Of a stretch of DNA of 64,000 bases, positions 28,862-38,383 are shown piece by piece. A program made the translations under genes and the position numbers. Position 1 is the first letter of the stretch. Each line of letters opens with the position of its first letter. Source of the DNA: Pseudomonas paralcaligenes (GTDB lineage: Bacteria; Pseudomonadota; Gammaproteobacteria; Pseudomonadales; Pseudomonadaceae); the NCBI RefSeq assembly GCF_019655855.1, contig NZ_BPFX01000014.1:248001-312000 (forward strand), written 5' to 3'. Under the pieces are notes generated by a model, which was given only the letters and a program-made list of their open reading frames with translations, ran no database searches and had not been told where the DNA came from.

Positions 28862-30559
28862 TCAGTCTTCGCGGTAGCGACGCAGCTTCAGGGACTTGCC
28901 GGCGACGCGGGTGTCCTTGAGTTTGCCGAGCAGGCGATCCAAGCCGTCTTCCGGCAGCTCGATCAGGCTGAAGGTCTCGCGAATCTGGATGCGGCCGATC
29001 GCATCACGCTGCAGGCCACCCTCGTTGAGGATGGCGCCCAGCAGGTTCTTCGCGGCGATACCGTCACGCGCGCCAAGGGCGGTGCGGCAGCGGGCCTTGC
29101 CTTCGCTCGGCGCAGCCATCGGCCGGCGCTCGCGGACTTCACCACGGTCGCCGCGGTCGTACGAACGCTCGGGACGGTCGCCGTCACGCTCGCGGCGCTC
29201 GCGCGGGGCGCCGACGCTCGGCACCAGCGGCTGCTCGCGCTCGACGCTGGCCAGATCCAGGGCCTGGCCACCGGTGGCCTTCTTCAGCAGGGCCGCGGCC
29301 AGAGCGCGCGGGCTGCAGCCGATGTCGGCGATCAGGCGGTCCAGCAGAGCGCCGTGGCTGGTTTCAGCGTCGGCGGTCAGCGGAGTGAGGCTGGTAGTGA
29401 GCTTCTTGATGCGGGCGTCCAGCACCTGCTGCGGGTTGGGCAGCTTGACCTCGCCGACCTTCTGCCCGGTGACGCGCTCGATCACCTGCAGCATGCGGCG
29501 CTCACGCGGAGTCACCAGCAGCAGGGCGCGGCCATCGCGACCGGCTCGGCCGGTACGGCCGATACGGTGCACGTAGGACTCCGGGTCGTACGGCATGTCG
29601 ACGTTGAGCACGTGGGTGATGCGCGGCACGTCGATGCCACGGGCGGCCACGTCGGTGGCGACCACGATGTCCAGGCGGCCGTCCTTGAGCGATTCGATCA
29701 CGCGCTCGCGCTGGTTCTGGGCGATGTCGCCGTTCAGCGCGGCGGCCTTGTAGCCCTTGGCTTCCAGGGCGCCGGCCAGGTCCAGGGTGGCCTGCTTGGT
29801 GCGCACGAAGGCGATCAGGGCGTCGAAGTCCTCTACTTCCAGCAGGCGGGTCACGGCGTTGATCTTCTGATCGGCGTGGATCATCAGGTGCGCCTGCTCG
29901 ATGCGCGACACGGTCTGGGTCTTGGCCGCGATCTTGACGTGCTTGGGCTCGTGCAGGTGCTTCTCGGCAATCTCGCGGATCGAGTGCGGCAGGGTCGCGG
30001 AGAACAGCACGCTCTGGCGGGTTGCCGGCATGGCCTGGAAGATCACTTCCAGGTCGTCCATGAAGCCGAGCTTGAGCATCTCGTCGGCTTCGTCCAGCAC
30101 CAGGTGGCGGATGGTCGACAGCAGCTGGTCGTTGCGGCTCAGGTGGTCGACCAGGCGGCCCGGAGTGGCGACGATGATCTGCGCGCCCATGCGCAGGGAC
30201 TTGAGCTGCGGGCCCATCGGCGCGCCGCCGTAGACGGCCACGACGTTCACGCCGGGCATCTGCTTGGAGTAGGTCTCGAACGCGGTGGCCACCTGCAGGG
30301 CCAGTTCGCGGGTCGGCGCCAGGATCAGCGCCTGGGGCTCGCGCTTGGCCGGGTCGATCCTGGACAGGATCGGCAAGGCGAAGGCGGCGGTCTTGCCGGT
30401 GCCGGTCTGGGCCTGGCCGATCATGTCGTGGCCGGCCAGGATCATCGGGATGGCCTGGGCCTGGATGGGGGACGGCTCTTCGTAACCGACCGCGGTCAGC
30501 GCGGCGAGAATGGCGGGATGAAGGCCGAGATCGGCAAAGGTGCCGGTTTCCTGGGTCAT
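28862..30559 (-). CDS. deaD: DEAD-box ATP-dependent RNA helicase
   Basis: A 565-residue helicase: Q-motif near GLHPAILAALTAVGYEEPSPIQ, motif I AQTGTGKT, motif II DEAD (VLDEADEML), motif III SAT, and motif VI HRIGRTGRAGR. An R/E/D-rich linker (about 445-490) and a C-terminal DbpA-type RNA-binding domain (IGRIQIRETFSLIELPEDG) follow. It acts in ribosome assembly and RNA decay at low temperature. The start is MTQETGTFADLG at 30559; the frame is open to 30910 but the extension lacks helicase homology. The 260 bp upstream may be the long leader common for cold-shock helicases. Confidence 0.95.
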   Translation of the reverse strand: MTQETGTFADLGLHPAILAALTAVGYEEPSPIQAQAIPMILAGHDMIGQAQTGTGKTAAFALPILSRIDPAKREPQALILAPTRELALQVATAFETYSKQMPGVNVVAVYGGAPMGPQLKSLRMGAQIIVATPGRLVDHLSRNDQLLSTIRHLVLDEADEMLKLGFMDDLEVIFQAMPATRQSVLFSATLPHSIREIAEKHLHEPKHVKIAAKTQTVSRIEQAHLMIHADQKINAVTRLLEVEDFDALIAFVRTKQATLDLAGALEAKGYKAAALNGDIAQNQRERVIESLKDGRLDIVVATDVAARGIDVPRITHVLNVDMPYDPESYVHRIGRTGRAGRDGRALLLVTPRERRMLQVIERVTGQKVGEVKLPNPQQVLDARIKKLTTSLTPLTADAETSHGALLDRLIADIGCSPRALAAALLKKATGGQALDLASVEREQPLVPSVGAPRERRERDGDRPERSYDRGDRGEVRERRPMAAPSEGKARCRTALGARDGIAAKNLLGAILNEGGLQRDAIGRIQIRETFSLIELPEDGLDRLLGKLKDTRVAGKSLKLRRYRED

Positions 30560-30821
30560 GGGTCTGCCTCTGTGTGCATCCGCAAAAACCCAGGAACAAA
30601 GGCTGCGCATGCCGTGTAAGACCTTGTGGGTCACCCTGGCAGCCGATCGACGGGTATTTGCGAAAACGATGGATGAAACGTCAAGGGTAGTCCGCGCGGG
30701 CGGACCAGCAGCGAAGCCGGGCTTCGTGAAATTGACGGGGCCAGTTTTGGCCGGGCGCGAATCATACAGGAAAAAGCTGACTACGGGTCGGGATTTTGCG
30801 CCATCCGGCCGAACGGCGCGC

Positions 30822-31577
30822 TCAGGTGGCCGGGCGCAGCACGTCCAGCAGCGGCTGCAGGGAGTAGCCCAGGCGCGGCTTGAGTGCCTCGGCGCGGGCC
30901 GTGAGGGCATCGAGGCCGAGGGGCTGGTCGAGGTCCGCCGGCACCAGCAGGACGACGTTGCCCTCCTTCACGGGAATCTCCCAGTAGTGGCGGTGGTACA
31001 GGCCGCGCAACAGGGCCGCGCCCAATGGGCGGCCGTCGTCGGTGCCCCACTGGTTGATCACCAGCCAGCCGCCGGGATTGAGGCGCTTCTGGCAGTTTTC
31101 CAGGAAGCGCCAGGCCAGGTGACCGGCCGCCGGACCGGTGTCGGTGTAGAGGTCGACGAAGATCAGGTCGGCCGATTCGGCGCTGTCCAGCAGCTCCAGC
31201 GCGTCGCCGATGCGCACGGTCAGGCGCGGGTCGTCGGCCAGGCCCAGGTGGCGCATGGCCAGGCGTGGCACGTCGGGGCGCAACTCGATCACCTCGACAT
31301 CGTCCAGCGGCAGGAACTTGAGGCACGCCTGGGTCAGGGTGCCGCCACCGAGGCCGAGGAACAGCGCCGACTCCGGCGCCTCGTGGCACAGGCCGCCGAT
31401 CAGCATGGCGCGGGTGTAGTCGTACTCCAGCCAGGCCGGGTCGCGGGTGTAGGTGCAGCTCTGCTCGATGGCCTCGCCGAACTCGAGGAAGCGGTAGTCG
31501 CCCACCTCCAGCACGCGGATCACGCCCCAGTCGTCGCGCACTTCCTCCAGCAGGATTTCCTCGCGCAGGTCGCTCAT
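30822..31577 (-). CDS. Spermidine synthase-like methyltransferase-fold protein
   Basis: A 251-residue protein with a SpeE-type Rossmann core: ESALFLGLGGGTLTQACLKFLP is the nucleotide-binding loop, VEVIELRPDV ends strand beta-2, and the DLIFVDLYTD segment is where polyamine synthases place the catalytic Asp. It lacks the usual N-terminal beta hairpin domain in full. It starts with an ATGA overlap to the AraC gene and so is co-expressed with that regulator. True substrate unknown; not a confident spermidine synthase. Confidence 0.8.
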   Translation of the reverse strand: MSDLREEILLEEVRDDWGVIRVLEVGDYRFLEFGEAIEQSCTYTRDPAWLEYDYTRAMLIGGLCHEAPESALFLGLGGGTLTQACLKFLPLDDVEVIELRPDVPRLAMRHLGLADDPRLTVRIGDALELLDSAESADLIFVDLYTDTGPAAGHLAWRFLENCQKRLNPGGWLVINQWGTDDGRPLGAALLRGLYHRHYWEIPVKEGNVVLLVPADLDQPLGLDALTARAEALKPRLGYSLQPLLDVLRPAT

Positions 31578-32542
31578 TGGCCGAGCCCCTGGCGGAACTG
31601 CCCGGGGGTGATCCCACTCCAGCGCCGGAAGGCCTTGGCGAAGGCGCTCTCGTCGGAGAAGCCGAGCCCCTCGGCGACCTCGGCCACCCGTGGCGATTCG
31701 CGCAGGCGCTGCTCGGCCATCTGGTGCAGCACCTGGTCGCGCAGCAGCTTGAAGCTGGTGCCCTCGTCGGCCAGCTTGCGGTTCAGGTGACGGCCGCTCA
31801 GCTCCAGCTGTTCGGCGATGCGCTCCTTGCCCCAGCGCGGTTGCTGGCGCAGCAGTTGCTGCACCCGCGCCGCCAGGCTCTGGTTGCCGAGGCGCTCCAG
31901 CAGGCTGTCGGCCAGGCCGCGCAGGTGCTCGCGCATCAGCGCGTTGGCCTGGATCAGCGGCATGCCCAGGTCGGCGCGGTCGAACAGCAGCGCGTCGGCT
32001 TCGGCGCCGAAGCGCAGCGGACAGCCGAGCAGCTCGATGTAGCGTGCCTCGGCCGCGCGCAGCGGATGGGCGAAGTGCAGCTCCAGCGGCTGGATGCGCT
32101 CGCCGGTGATCCAGCGCGCCATGTGCACCAGGCTGGCCAGCACCGCTTCCACCCGCTCCTCGCGGCGCACCTGATAGTGCGGCAGGTAGACCAGGCGCAA
32201 CTGGTCGCCCTCCTCGCTCAGACCGAACTCGCCGCCCTCGCCGACGATGGGGTAGTACTCCAGGAGCGCTTCCAGCGCCTCGCCCAGGGTCTCGCAGCTC
32301 ATCAGCAGCGCACCGACCATGTCCAGGTGCCCGACCTGCAGGGCGCTGCCCAGGCGCAGGCCGATCAGCGGGTCATGGGCGGCGGCGCAGAAGGCCTCCC
32401 ACAGGGCCTCCTGGCGCGCCAGCGGGATGCGCGCCTCCTGGCCGAGCGCCCGCAGTTCGACGGGTAGCGGCAAGGCCAGGCGCTCGGCGGCCTGGAGGAT
32501 GGCCTGGGCGTAGTGGACGGTGACCGAAGGCGGGTTGCTCAT
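31574..32542 (-). CDS. AraC-family transcriptional regulator
   Basis: A 322-residue OruR/ArgR-like AraC regulator: N-terminal Arabinose_bd-type domain (IGLRLGSALQVGHLDMVGALLMSC) and C-terminal double helix-turn-helix (ERIAEQLELSGRHLNRKLADEG, then VAEGLGFSDESAFAKAFRRWSG). It is divergent from the flavin monooxygenase operon across 105 bp, so it probably controls that operon. Confidence 0.92.
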   Translation of the reverse strand: MSNPPSVTVHYAQAILQAAERLALPLPVELRALGQEARIPLARQEALWEAFCAAAHDPLIGLRLGSALQVGHLDMVGALLMSCETLGEALEALLEYYPIVGEGGEFGLSEEGDQLRLVYLPHYQVRREERVEAVLASLVHMARWITGERIQPLELHFAHPLRAAEARYIELLGCPLRFGAEADALLFDRADLGMPLIQANALMREHLRGLADSLLERLGNQSLAARVQQLLRQQPRWGKERIAEQLELSGRHLNRKLADEGTSFKLLRDQVLHQMAEQRLRESPRVAEVAEGLGFSDESAFAKAFRRWSGITPGQFRQGLGQ

Positions 32543-32647
32543 GGAGTCCTGAATTAACCGGAAGAGGTCCTGTTTGAGCCGTTACGGCATGCAGGTGGCT
32601 GCATATGCTTGCGGAACATAACCAGAAAGACAATCGAGTAGCCTTGC

Positions 32648-33991
32648 ATGCATGCCATCATCGGCGCCGGCCCCATGGGGCTGGCCGCTGCACGTCAGTT
32701 GCAGCGCCATGGTATCCCTTTCGTCGGCTTCGAACTGCACCACGATGTCGGCGGCCTGTGGGATATCGCCAACCCGCACAGCACCATGTACGAGTCGGCC
32801 CACCTGATCTCGTCCAAGGGCATGACCCAGTTCGACGAATTTCCCATGGCGGACGAGGTGCCGCCCTACCCGCACCATAGCCAGATCGGCCGCTACTTCC
32901 GCGACTACGCCGAACGCTTCGGCCTGCGCCAGCACTACCGGTTCGATACCCGGGTGGTGCGCGTCGAGCGCCTGAGCCGGGGCTGGCGGCTGGTCAGCGA
33001 GCACGGCGGCAGCCAGCGCGAGTGGCAGTTCGACGGCGTGCTGATCGCCAACGGCACCCTGCACACTCCCAACCAGCCGGCGCTGCCCGGCCGCTTCACC
33101 GGCGAGCTGCTGCATTCTTCTGCCTACAAGAGTGCGGAGGTGTTCGCAGGCAAGCGCGTGCTGGTGGTCGGCTGCGGCAACTCGGCCTGCGACATCGCCG
33201 TGGACGCCGTGCACCGGGCGAAATCGGTGGACCTGTCGGTGCGCCGCGGCTATCACTTCCTGCCCAAGTTCATCCTCGGCAGGCCGACCGACACCTTCGG
33301 CGGCGCGGTGAAGCTGCCGCGCCGGCTCAAGCAGCTGGTCGACGGCCTGGTGGCCCGCGTCCTGGTCGGCAAGCCCTCGCAGTACGGCCTGCCCGATCCG
33401 GACTACCGCCTGTACGAGTCGCACCCGGTGATGAATTCCCTGGTGCTGCACCATATCGGCCACGGCGATATCCGGCCGCGCGGCGACATTCGCGCGGTCG
33501 AAGGCAGGACCGTGATCTTCGCCGACGGCCGCCAGGGCGAATACGACCTGATCCTGCAGGCCACGGGCTACCAGCTCGACTACCCCTTCATCGACCGCGC
33601 CGAGCTGAACTGGCCGGACGGCGCCGATGCCCCGCAGCTCTACCTCAACGTGTTCCACCCGCAGCACGCCGATCTGTTCATGCTCGGCATGATCGAGGCC
33701 TCGGGCCTGGGCTGGCAGGGCCGCGCCGAACAGGCCGAGCTGGTCGCCCTGGCGATCCGCCAGCAGCTGGATGGCCGAGCCTCGGCCAGGGCCTTGCGCG
33801 ACACCGTGCGGCAACGCGCCGGCCAGCGCCTGGACGGCGGCTACGCCTACCTGAAGCTGCCGCGCATGGCCTACTACGTGCACAAGACCAGCTACCGCGC
33901 CGCGCTCAAGGCACACATCGCTGAGCTGCGCCGCGACCTCGCGCCCACCACCCAGCCCGAGGAGCGGCCCGATGCCCAGCGTCAATCTTGA
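32648..33991 (+). CDS. Flavin-containing monooxygenase
   Basis: A 447-residue class B flavoprotein: FAD motif IIGAGPMGLAAARQL at the N-terminus, NADPH motif VLVVGCGNSACDIAV (about 173-187), and the FMO signature FxGxxxHxxxY in FTGELLHSSAY. Such enzymes oxygenate N, S or carbonyl (Baeyer-Villiger) groups. It is the first gene of the five-gene operon and overlaps the transporter gene by 20 bp. Substrate unknown. Confidence 0.9.
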   Translation: MHAIIGAGPMGLAAARQLQRHGIPFVGFELHHDVGGLWDIANPHSTMYESAHLISSKGMTQFDEFPMADEVPPYPHHSQIGRYFRDYAERFGLRQHYRFDTRVVRVERLSRGWRLVSEHGGSQREWQFDGVLIANGTLHTPNQPALPGRFTGELLHSSAYKSAEVFAGKRVLVVGCGNSACDIAVDAVHRAKSVDLSVRRGYHFLPKFILGRPTDTFGGAVKLPRRLKQLVDGLVARVLVGKPSQYGLPDPDYRLYESHPVMNSLVLHHIGHGDIRPRGDIRAVEGRTVIFADGRQGEYDLILQATGYQLDYPFIDRAELNWPDGADAPQLYLNVFHPQHADLFMLGMIEASGLGWQGRAEQAELVALAIRQQLDGRASARALRDTVRQRAGQRLDGGYAYLKLPRMAYYVHKTSYRAALKAHIAELRRDLAPTTQPEERPDAQRQS

Positions 33992-34910
33992 GTTCTCGCC
34001 CACGGCGATGATCGCCCTCAACGCCATCATCGCCCTGATGATGTTCGGCGTGTCCCTGGAGCTGCGCGCGGAAGACTTCAGCCGCATCGTCCGCGCGCCC
34101 AAGGCGCCGGCCATCGGCATGCTGGTGCAATTCCTGCTGCTGCCGGCGACCACCTGCGGCCTGACCATGCTGCTGCCGATCGACCCGCAGCTGGCCCTGG
34201 GCATGATCCTGGTCGCCACCTGCCCCAGCGGCACCTTCTCCAACATCATGACCTGGCTGGCGCGCGGCAACGTGGCGGTGTCGGCCAGCGTCACCGCGGT
34301 GTCCAGCCTCACCGCCGGTATCTTCACCCCGCTCAACTTCGCCCTGTACGCCGGTCTCAACCCGAGCACCCGCGCGCTGCTCACCGAGATCAGCGTCGAC
34401 CCGCTGGAGCTGCTGGCCATGGTGGTGCTGGTGCTGATCGTGCCGATGCTCGCCGGCATGGCCCTGGGCAGGCGTCGCCCGAGTCTTGCGCGCAAGCTGG
34501 AGAAGCCGCTGCGGCACTTCTCCCTGCTGGTGCTGGTGGCCTTCGTCGGCGGTGCCTTCGCCAAGAACTTCGCGCAGTTCATCGAGCACTTCCACCTGTT
34601 CTTCTGGCTGGTGGTGCTGCTCAACTCGGTGGCCCTGGGCCTCGGCTACCTGTGCGCCCGGCTGTGGCGGTTGAGCGAGGCCGACGTGCGCGCGGTGACG
34701 CTGGAGACCGGCATCCACAACTCGGCCCTGGGCATGGCGCTGATCTTCACCTTCTTCCCGCAGGCCGGCGGCATGCTGCTGATCGCCGCCTTCTGGGGCT
34801 GCTGGCAACTGCTGGCCGGGCTGGTGCTGGCCCTGCTGTGGGCGCGGCGCCCCCTTGGCGACCTGGCCGAACAACGTGGGAGCGGCCTTGGCCGCGATTA
34901 CCAGCCATGA
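33972..34910 (+). CDS. Bile acid:sodium symporter (BASS) family transporter
   Basis: A 312-residue protein with about nine or ten membrane segments. The signatures ATCPSGTFSNIMTWLARGN and ETGIHNSALGMAL match the crossing helices of NTCP/ASBT-type carriers, which bind sodium and organic anions. It presumably imports the anionic substrate of this operon. The stop overlaps the SDR start (ATGA) inside a REP element. Confidence 0.92.
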   Translation: MPSVNLEFSPTAMIALNAIIALMMFGVSLELRAEDFSRIVRAPKAPAIGMLVQFLLLPATTCGLTMLLPIDPQLALGMILVATCPSGTFSNIMTWLARGNVAVSASVTAVSSLTAGIFTPLNFALYAGLNPSTRALLTEISVDPLELLAMVVLVLIVPMLAGMALGRRRPSLARKLEKPLRHFSLLVLVAFVGGAFAKNFAQFIEHFHLFFWLVVLLNSVALGLGYLCARLWRLSEADVRAVTLETGIHNSALGMALIFTFFPQAGGMLLIAAFWGCWQLLAGLVLALLWARRPLGDLAEQRGSGLGRDYQP

Positions 34911-34939
34911 CTTCGCATCGCGGCCAAGGCCGCTCCCAC
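34876..34939. repeat. REP element pair at the BASS/SDR junction
   Basis: A 22 bp inverted repeat beginning GTGGGAGCGGCCTTGG on the left and its complement on the right. The loop holds the ATGA overlap of the two genes. Of the Pseudomonas dispersed palindromic type; a third copy with the same right arm occurs at 38384-38443. Confidence 0.85.
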
Positions 34940-35836
34940 AAGAACACTCCCGCGACCGTCCTGATCACCGGCGCCGCCAGCGGCCTGGGCTGGGAGCTGG
35001 CCAAGGCCTGCCACGCCTGCGGCCACAGCCTGCTGCTCACCGACATCGACGCCGCCGGCCTGGCCGCGCGGGTGGCCGAGCTGGACAGCGACCGGGTCGA
35101 GGCGCTGTCCGGCGACATCACCGACCCGGCCCTGCATCGCCAGTTGGTCGACGCCTGCCGCGCGGTGTTCGGCCGCCTCGACCTGCTGATCAACAACGCC
35201 GGCATCACCCACCGCTCGCCGACCCTGCTGACCCGCCCCGAAGTGTTGCGCAAGGTGATGGCGGTGGACTACCACGCGCCGCTGGAACTGACCCTGGCCG
35301 CCACCGACCTGCTGCGCGAAAGCCGTGGCCGGGTGGCCTGCATCGGCTCCATGGCCGGCTGGATGCCGGTGCTCGGCCGCGCCGGCTACTGCGCGGCGAA
35401 GGCAGCCCTGGCGCAGAGCTTCGAGGTGCTGCGCGCCGAGCTGGCGCAGGACGGCGTGGGCCTGCTGATGGTCTACCCGAGCTTTCTCGACACCCCCATC
35501 GACCGCAACGCCCTGGGCGCCGACGGCCAGCCAGCCGGCCACGCTCGCTCGACCCTGGGCAGCGTGCGCAGCGCCGCGTGGATGGCCGGGGAGATACTTA
35601 ACGCCCTGGAAAGCGGCCGCGAGCGGCTGTTCCCGGACCGCGGCAGCTGGCTCGCCAGCCTGCTCTGGCGCATCGCCCCGGGCCTGTACTACCGGCAGAT
35701 GAGCCGCCGCTTCGCCGGCGAGCTACCGCCACCCGGCGCCAGCGTAGGAGCGAGCTCTGCTCGCGAAGAGGCCCCGGCGTTGTCCGGTTCGCGAGCAGAG
35801 CTCGCTCCTACAGATCAATACCGAGCCCGGTCATGA
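34907..35836 (+). CDS. Short-chain dehydrogenase/reductase
   Basis: A 309-residue classical SDR: TVLITGAASGLGWELA carries TGxxxGxG, NNAGITHRSP the NNAG motif, and GYCAAK the catalytic YxxxK. The first 15 residues (MTSHRGQGRSHKN) and about 25 residues near the C-terminus (VGASSAREE to ELAPTD) are translated from REP elements, so both ends differ from a normal SDR. ATGA overlaps join it to the BASS and TSUP genes. Confidence 0.9.
   Translation: MTSHRGQGRSHKNTPATVLITGAASGLGWELAKACHACGHSLLLTDIDAAGLAARVAELDSDRVEALSGDITDPALHRQLVDACRAVFGRLDLLINNAGITHRSPTLLTRPEVLRKVMAVDYHAPLELTLAATDLLRESRGRVACIGSMAGWMPVLGRAGYCAAKAALAQSFEVLRAELAQDGVGLLMVYPSFLDTPIDRNALGADGQPAGHARSTLGSVRSAAWMAGEILNALESGRERLFPDRGSWLASLLWRIAPGLYYRQMSRRFAGELPPPGASVGASSAREEAPALSGSRAELAPTDQYRARS
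35744..35811. repeat. REP element within the SDR 3' end
   Basis: Inverted repeat arms starting GTAGGAGCGAGCTCTGCTCG with complement ending 35811, about 24 bp each. It is read through in frame by the SDR gene. Confidence 0.85.
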
Positions 35837-36570
35837 GCGCCTCCTACGCTCTCGGCGCCTTCATCCTGCTGGCCTACACCCTGGAGGCCGTCACCGGCTT
35901 CGGCAGCATCGTCATCGCCCTGTCGCTGGGGGCTCTGCTGCTGCCCATCGAACAGCTGCTGCCGGTGCTGGTACCGCTGAACATCGGCATGACCGGCTAC
36001 CTGGTGTGGCGCCACCGCGCGCAGATCGATCGTCCGCTGCTGTTCGGCACCATCCTGCCCGGCATGCTCGTCGGCACCCTGCTCGGCTATTGGCTGCTGC
36101 CCTGGCTGGACGCGGCGCTGCTCAAGCGTGGCTTCGGCCTGCTGATCCTGTGGTTCGCCGGCCGCGAGCTGTGGCGCCTGCGCCATGCCGCGGCGCTACC
36201 GGTACGCCCGCCGTGGCTGACCCGCCTGCTCACCCTCGGCGCCGGCTTCAGCCACGGCCTGTTCGCCTCCGGTGGACCATTGCTGGTCTACGGCCTGGCC
36301 GGCACCACGCTGGACAAGGCGCGCCTGCGCGCCACCCTGGTCAGCGTCTGGTTCACCCTCAACAGCCTGCTGACCGTCGCCTTCCTGCTCGACGGCCGCC
36401 TGCAACCGGCCCTGCCCCAGGTGCTGGCCTACGCCCCGCTGCTGCTGGTCGGCCTGTGGCTGGGCGAACACCTGCACCGGCGCTTCGACGAACGCCACTT
36501 CCGCATCGCCATCTACGCCCTGTTGCTGGTCACCGGCACCCTGCTGCTCGCCCCCTGGAGCTTCGTATGA
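35833..36570 (+). CDS. TSUP (TauE/SafE) family membrane permease
   Basis: A 245-residue protein with about seven or eight membrane segments and the duplicated TSUP pattern: EAVTGFGSIVIALSLG near the start and GFSHGLFASGGPLLVYGLAG in the second half. Members export sulfite, sulfoacetate or similar anions. ATGA overlaps link it to genes on both sides. It could export a small anion released during catabolism. One of three TSUP genes in the window. Confidence 0.9.
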   Translation: MSASYALGAFILLAYTLEAVTGFGSIVIALSLGALLLPIEQLLPVLVPLNIGMTGYLVWRHRAQIDRPLLFGTILPGMLVGTLLGYWLLPWLDAALLKRGFGLLILWFAGRELWRLRHAAALPVRPPWLTRLLTLGAGFSHGLFASGGPLLVYGLAGTTLDKARLRATLVSVWFTLNSLLTVAFLLDGRLQPALPQVLAYAPLLLVGLWLGEHLHRRFDERHFRIAIYALLLVTGTLLLAPWSFV

Positions 36571-38351
36571 GCTACGACATCGTCATCAACAACGGCCTGT
36601 ACTTCGACGGCAGCGGCGCGCCCGGCGCAGTGCGCCATATCGGCATCAAGGACGGACGCATCGACACCCTGAGCGTCAGCCCGCTCGACGAGAGCGGCGC
36701 CGAGGTCATCGACGCCGCCGGCAAATGGGTCACCCCCGGCTTCCTGGAAATCCACTCGCACTACGACGCCGAGGTGATCGCCGCGCCGGCGCTGAAGGAG
36801 TCGGTGCGCCACGGCGTCACCAGCGTGACCATCGGCTCCTGCTCGATCAGCATGGTGCTGGCCGACGCCGAGGACTGCTCGGACCTGTTCACCCGCGTCG
36901 AGGCGGTGCCGCGCGAGTACGTGCTGCCGATCCTGCAGGAGCAGAAAACCTGGCGCGACGCCGCCGGCTACCGCGCCTTCTACGACCAGTTGGCGCTGGG
37001 CCCCAACGTCAGCTCCTTCCTCGGCCACTCAGAGCTGCGCGTGGCGGTGATGGGCCTGGAGCGGGCGACCAGCCCGGTCAAACCGACCGAAGCCGAGCTG
37101 CAGCGCATGGAGCAGCTGCTGGAAGAGGCGCTGGACGCCGGCTGCATCGGCTTGTCGGTGATGACCACGCGGCTGGACAAGATGGACGGCGACCGCGCCT
37201 GGTCCAGCCCGCTGCCCTCCACCTTCGCCAGCTGGAAGGAATTCTCGCGCCTGTTCGCCATCCTCCGCCGGCGTGGCGCGGTGATGCAGGGCGCGCCAAA
37301 CGCGGTGACCAAGGTCAACGTGTTCGCCTTCCTCTGGCAGGCCCACGGCTGGTTCCGCACCCCGCTCAAATGCTCGATGCTCACCGCCCTGGACCTCAAG
37401 TCGCAGCCGTTGCTGCACCGCTTCACCCGCTTCTCCGGCTGGCTGGCGAACAAGGTGCTGCGCGGCAACTTCCGCTGGCAGACCCTGCCGGCGCCGTTCA
37501 CCCTGCGCCTGGAAGGCCTCAACGTGAACGCCTTCGAGGAGTTCGGCGCCGGCGAGATCCTGCGCAACATCAAGGACCCGGACGAGCTGTACGCCAAGGT
37601 GCTGGAGCCGGAGTTCCGCGCCCTGTTCAAGAAGCAGGTCAAGGCCGTGCTGACCAAGGGCCTGTGGCACCGCGACTTCTCCGACTGCTGGGTGACCGAA
37701 TGCCCGGACGCCTCGATGGTCGGCAAGAACTTCAAGCAACTCGGCCAGGCCCGCGGCCTGGACGCGGTGGATGCCTACTTCGAGCTGGCCTGCCAGTACC
37801 GCGAGGCCCTGAAGTGGACCACCTGCTATGGCAACCAGCGCCTGCCGGTGATGCACAAGCTGCTGGCCAGCCCATGGACCCAGCCGGGCTTCGCCGACTC
37901 CGGCGCGCACCTGCGCTCCATCGCCCAGTACAACTTCCCCCTGCGTTTCCTCAAGTACGTGCGCGACGCCGAACTGGCCGGCGCGCCCTTCATGGAGCTG
38001 GGCCAGGCAATCCACAGGCTTTCCGGCGAACTGGCCGACTTCATCGGGGTGGACGCCGGCCGCATCCGCGTCGGCGACCGCGCCGACCTGGTGATCATCG
38101 ACCCCGCCGGGCTGACCGATGCACTGGACGAGATGCACGAAGCGCCCATGGAAGTGCTCGGCCTGGAGCGGGTGGTCAAGCGCAACGACGCGGCGGTGGA
38201 CGCCACCCTGATCAACGGCCGTATCGCCTACCGGCGCGGCCTGGAATACCCGGACGACCTCGGCAAGGCGCAAGGCTACGGCCGCTTCCTGCCCGGCCGC
38301 GACGTGTTGCCGCGCCAGGCGCCGAACGCCCTCCAGCCGGCCACGGCGTAG
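36567..38351 (+). CDS. N-acyl-D-amino-acid deacylase-like amidohydrolase
   Basis: A 594-residue amidohydrolase. The metal motif is HSHYD (in GFLEIHSHYDAEV), with GVTSVTIGSCSISM, FLGHSELRVAVMG and FADSGAHLRSIAQY in the positions of D-aminoacylase motifs, and a C-terminal DADLV-like composite domain (VGDRADLVIIDPAGL). It hydrolyses an amide or ester-like bond in a metal-dependent way. It overlaps TSUP by ATGA and ends the operon; a REP element follows. Confidence 0.9.
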   Translation: MSYDIVINNGLYFDGSGAPGAVRHIGIKDGRIDTLSVSPLDESGAEVIDAAGKWVTPGFLEIHSHYDAEVIAAPALKESVRHGVTSVTIGSCSISMVLADAEDCSDLFTRVEAVPREYVLPILQEQKTWRDAAGYRAFYDQLALGPNVSSFLGHSELRVAVMGLERATSPVKPTEAELQRMEQLLEEALDAGCIGLSVMTTRLDKMDGDRAWSSPLPSTFASWKEFSRLFAILRRRGAVMQGAPNAVTKVNVFAFLWQAHGWFRTPLKCSMLTALDLKSQPLLHRFTRFSGWLANKVLRGNFRWQTLPAPFTLRLEGLNVNAFEEFGAGEILRNIKDPDELYAKVLEPEFRALFKKQVKAVLTKGLWHRDFSDCWVTECPDASMVGKNFKQLGQARGLDAVDAYFELACQYREALKWTTCYGNQRLPVMHKLLASPWTQPGFADSGAHLRSIAQYNFPLRFLKYVRDAELAGAPFMELGQAIHRLSGELADFIGVDAGRIRVGDRADLVIIDPAGLTDALDEMHEAPMEVLGLERVVKRNDAAVDATLINGRIAYRRGLEYPDDLGKAQGYGRFLPGRDVLPRQAPNALQPATA

Positions 38352-38383
38352 CCCAGTCCGAGGATGGCCCACTGTGGGCCTCT

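Noticed and set aside
30560..30910. N-terminal extension of deaD
   Set aside because: The open frame continues but has no helicase homology; the ATG at 30559 fits family length.
32582..34624. A 680-codon minus-strand frame
   Set aside because: Antisense to the FMO and BASS genes, which have full motifs.
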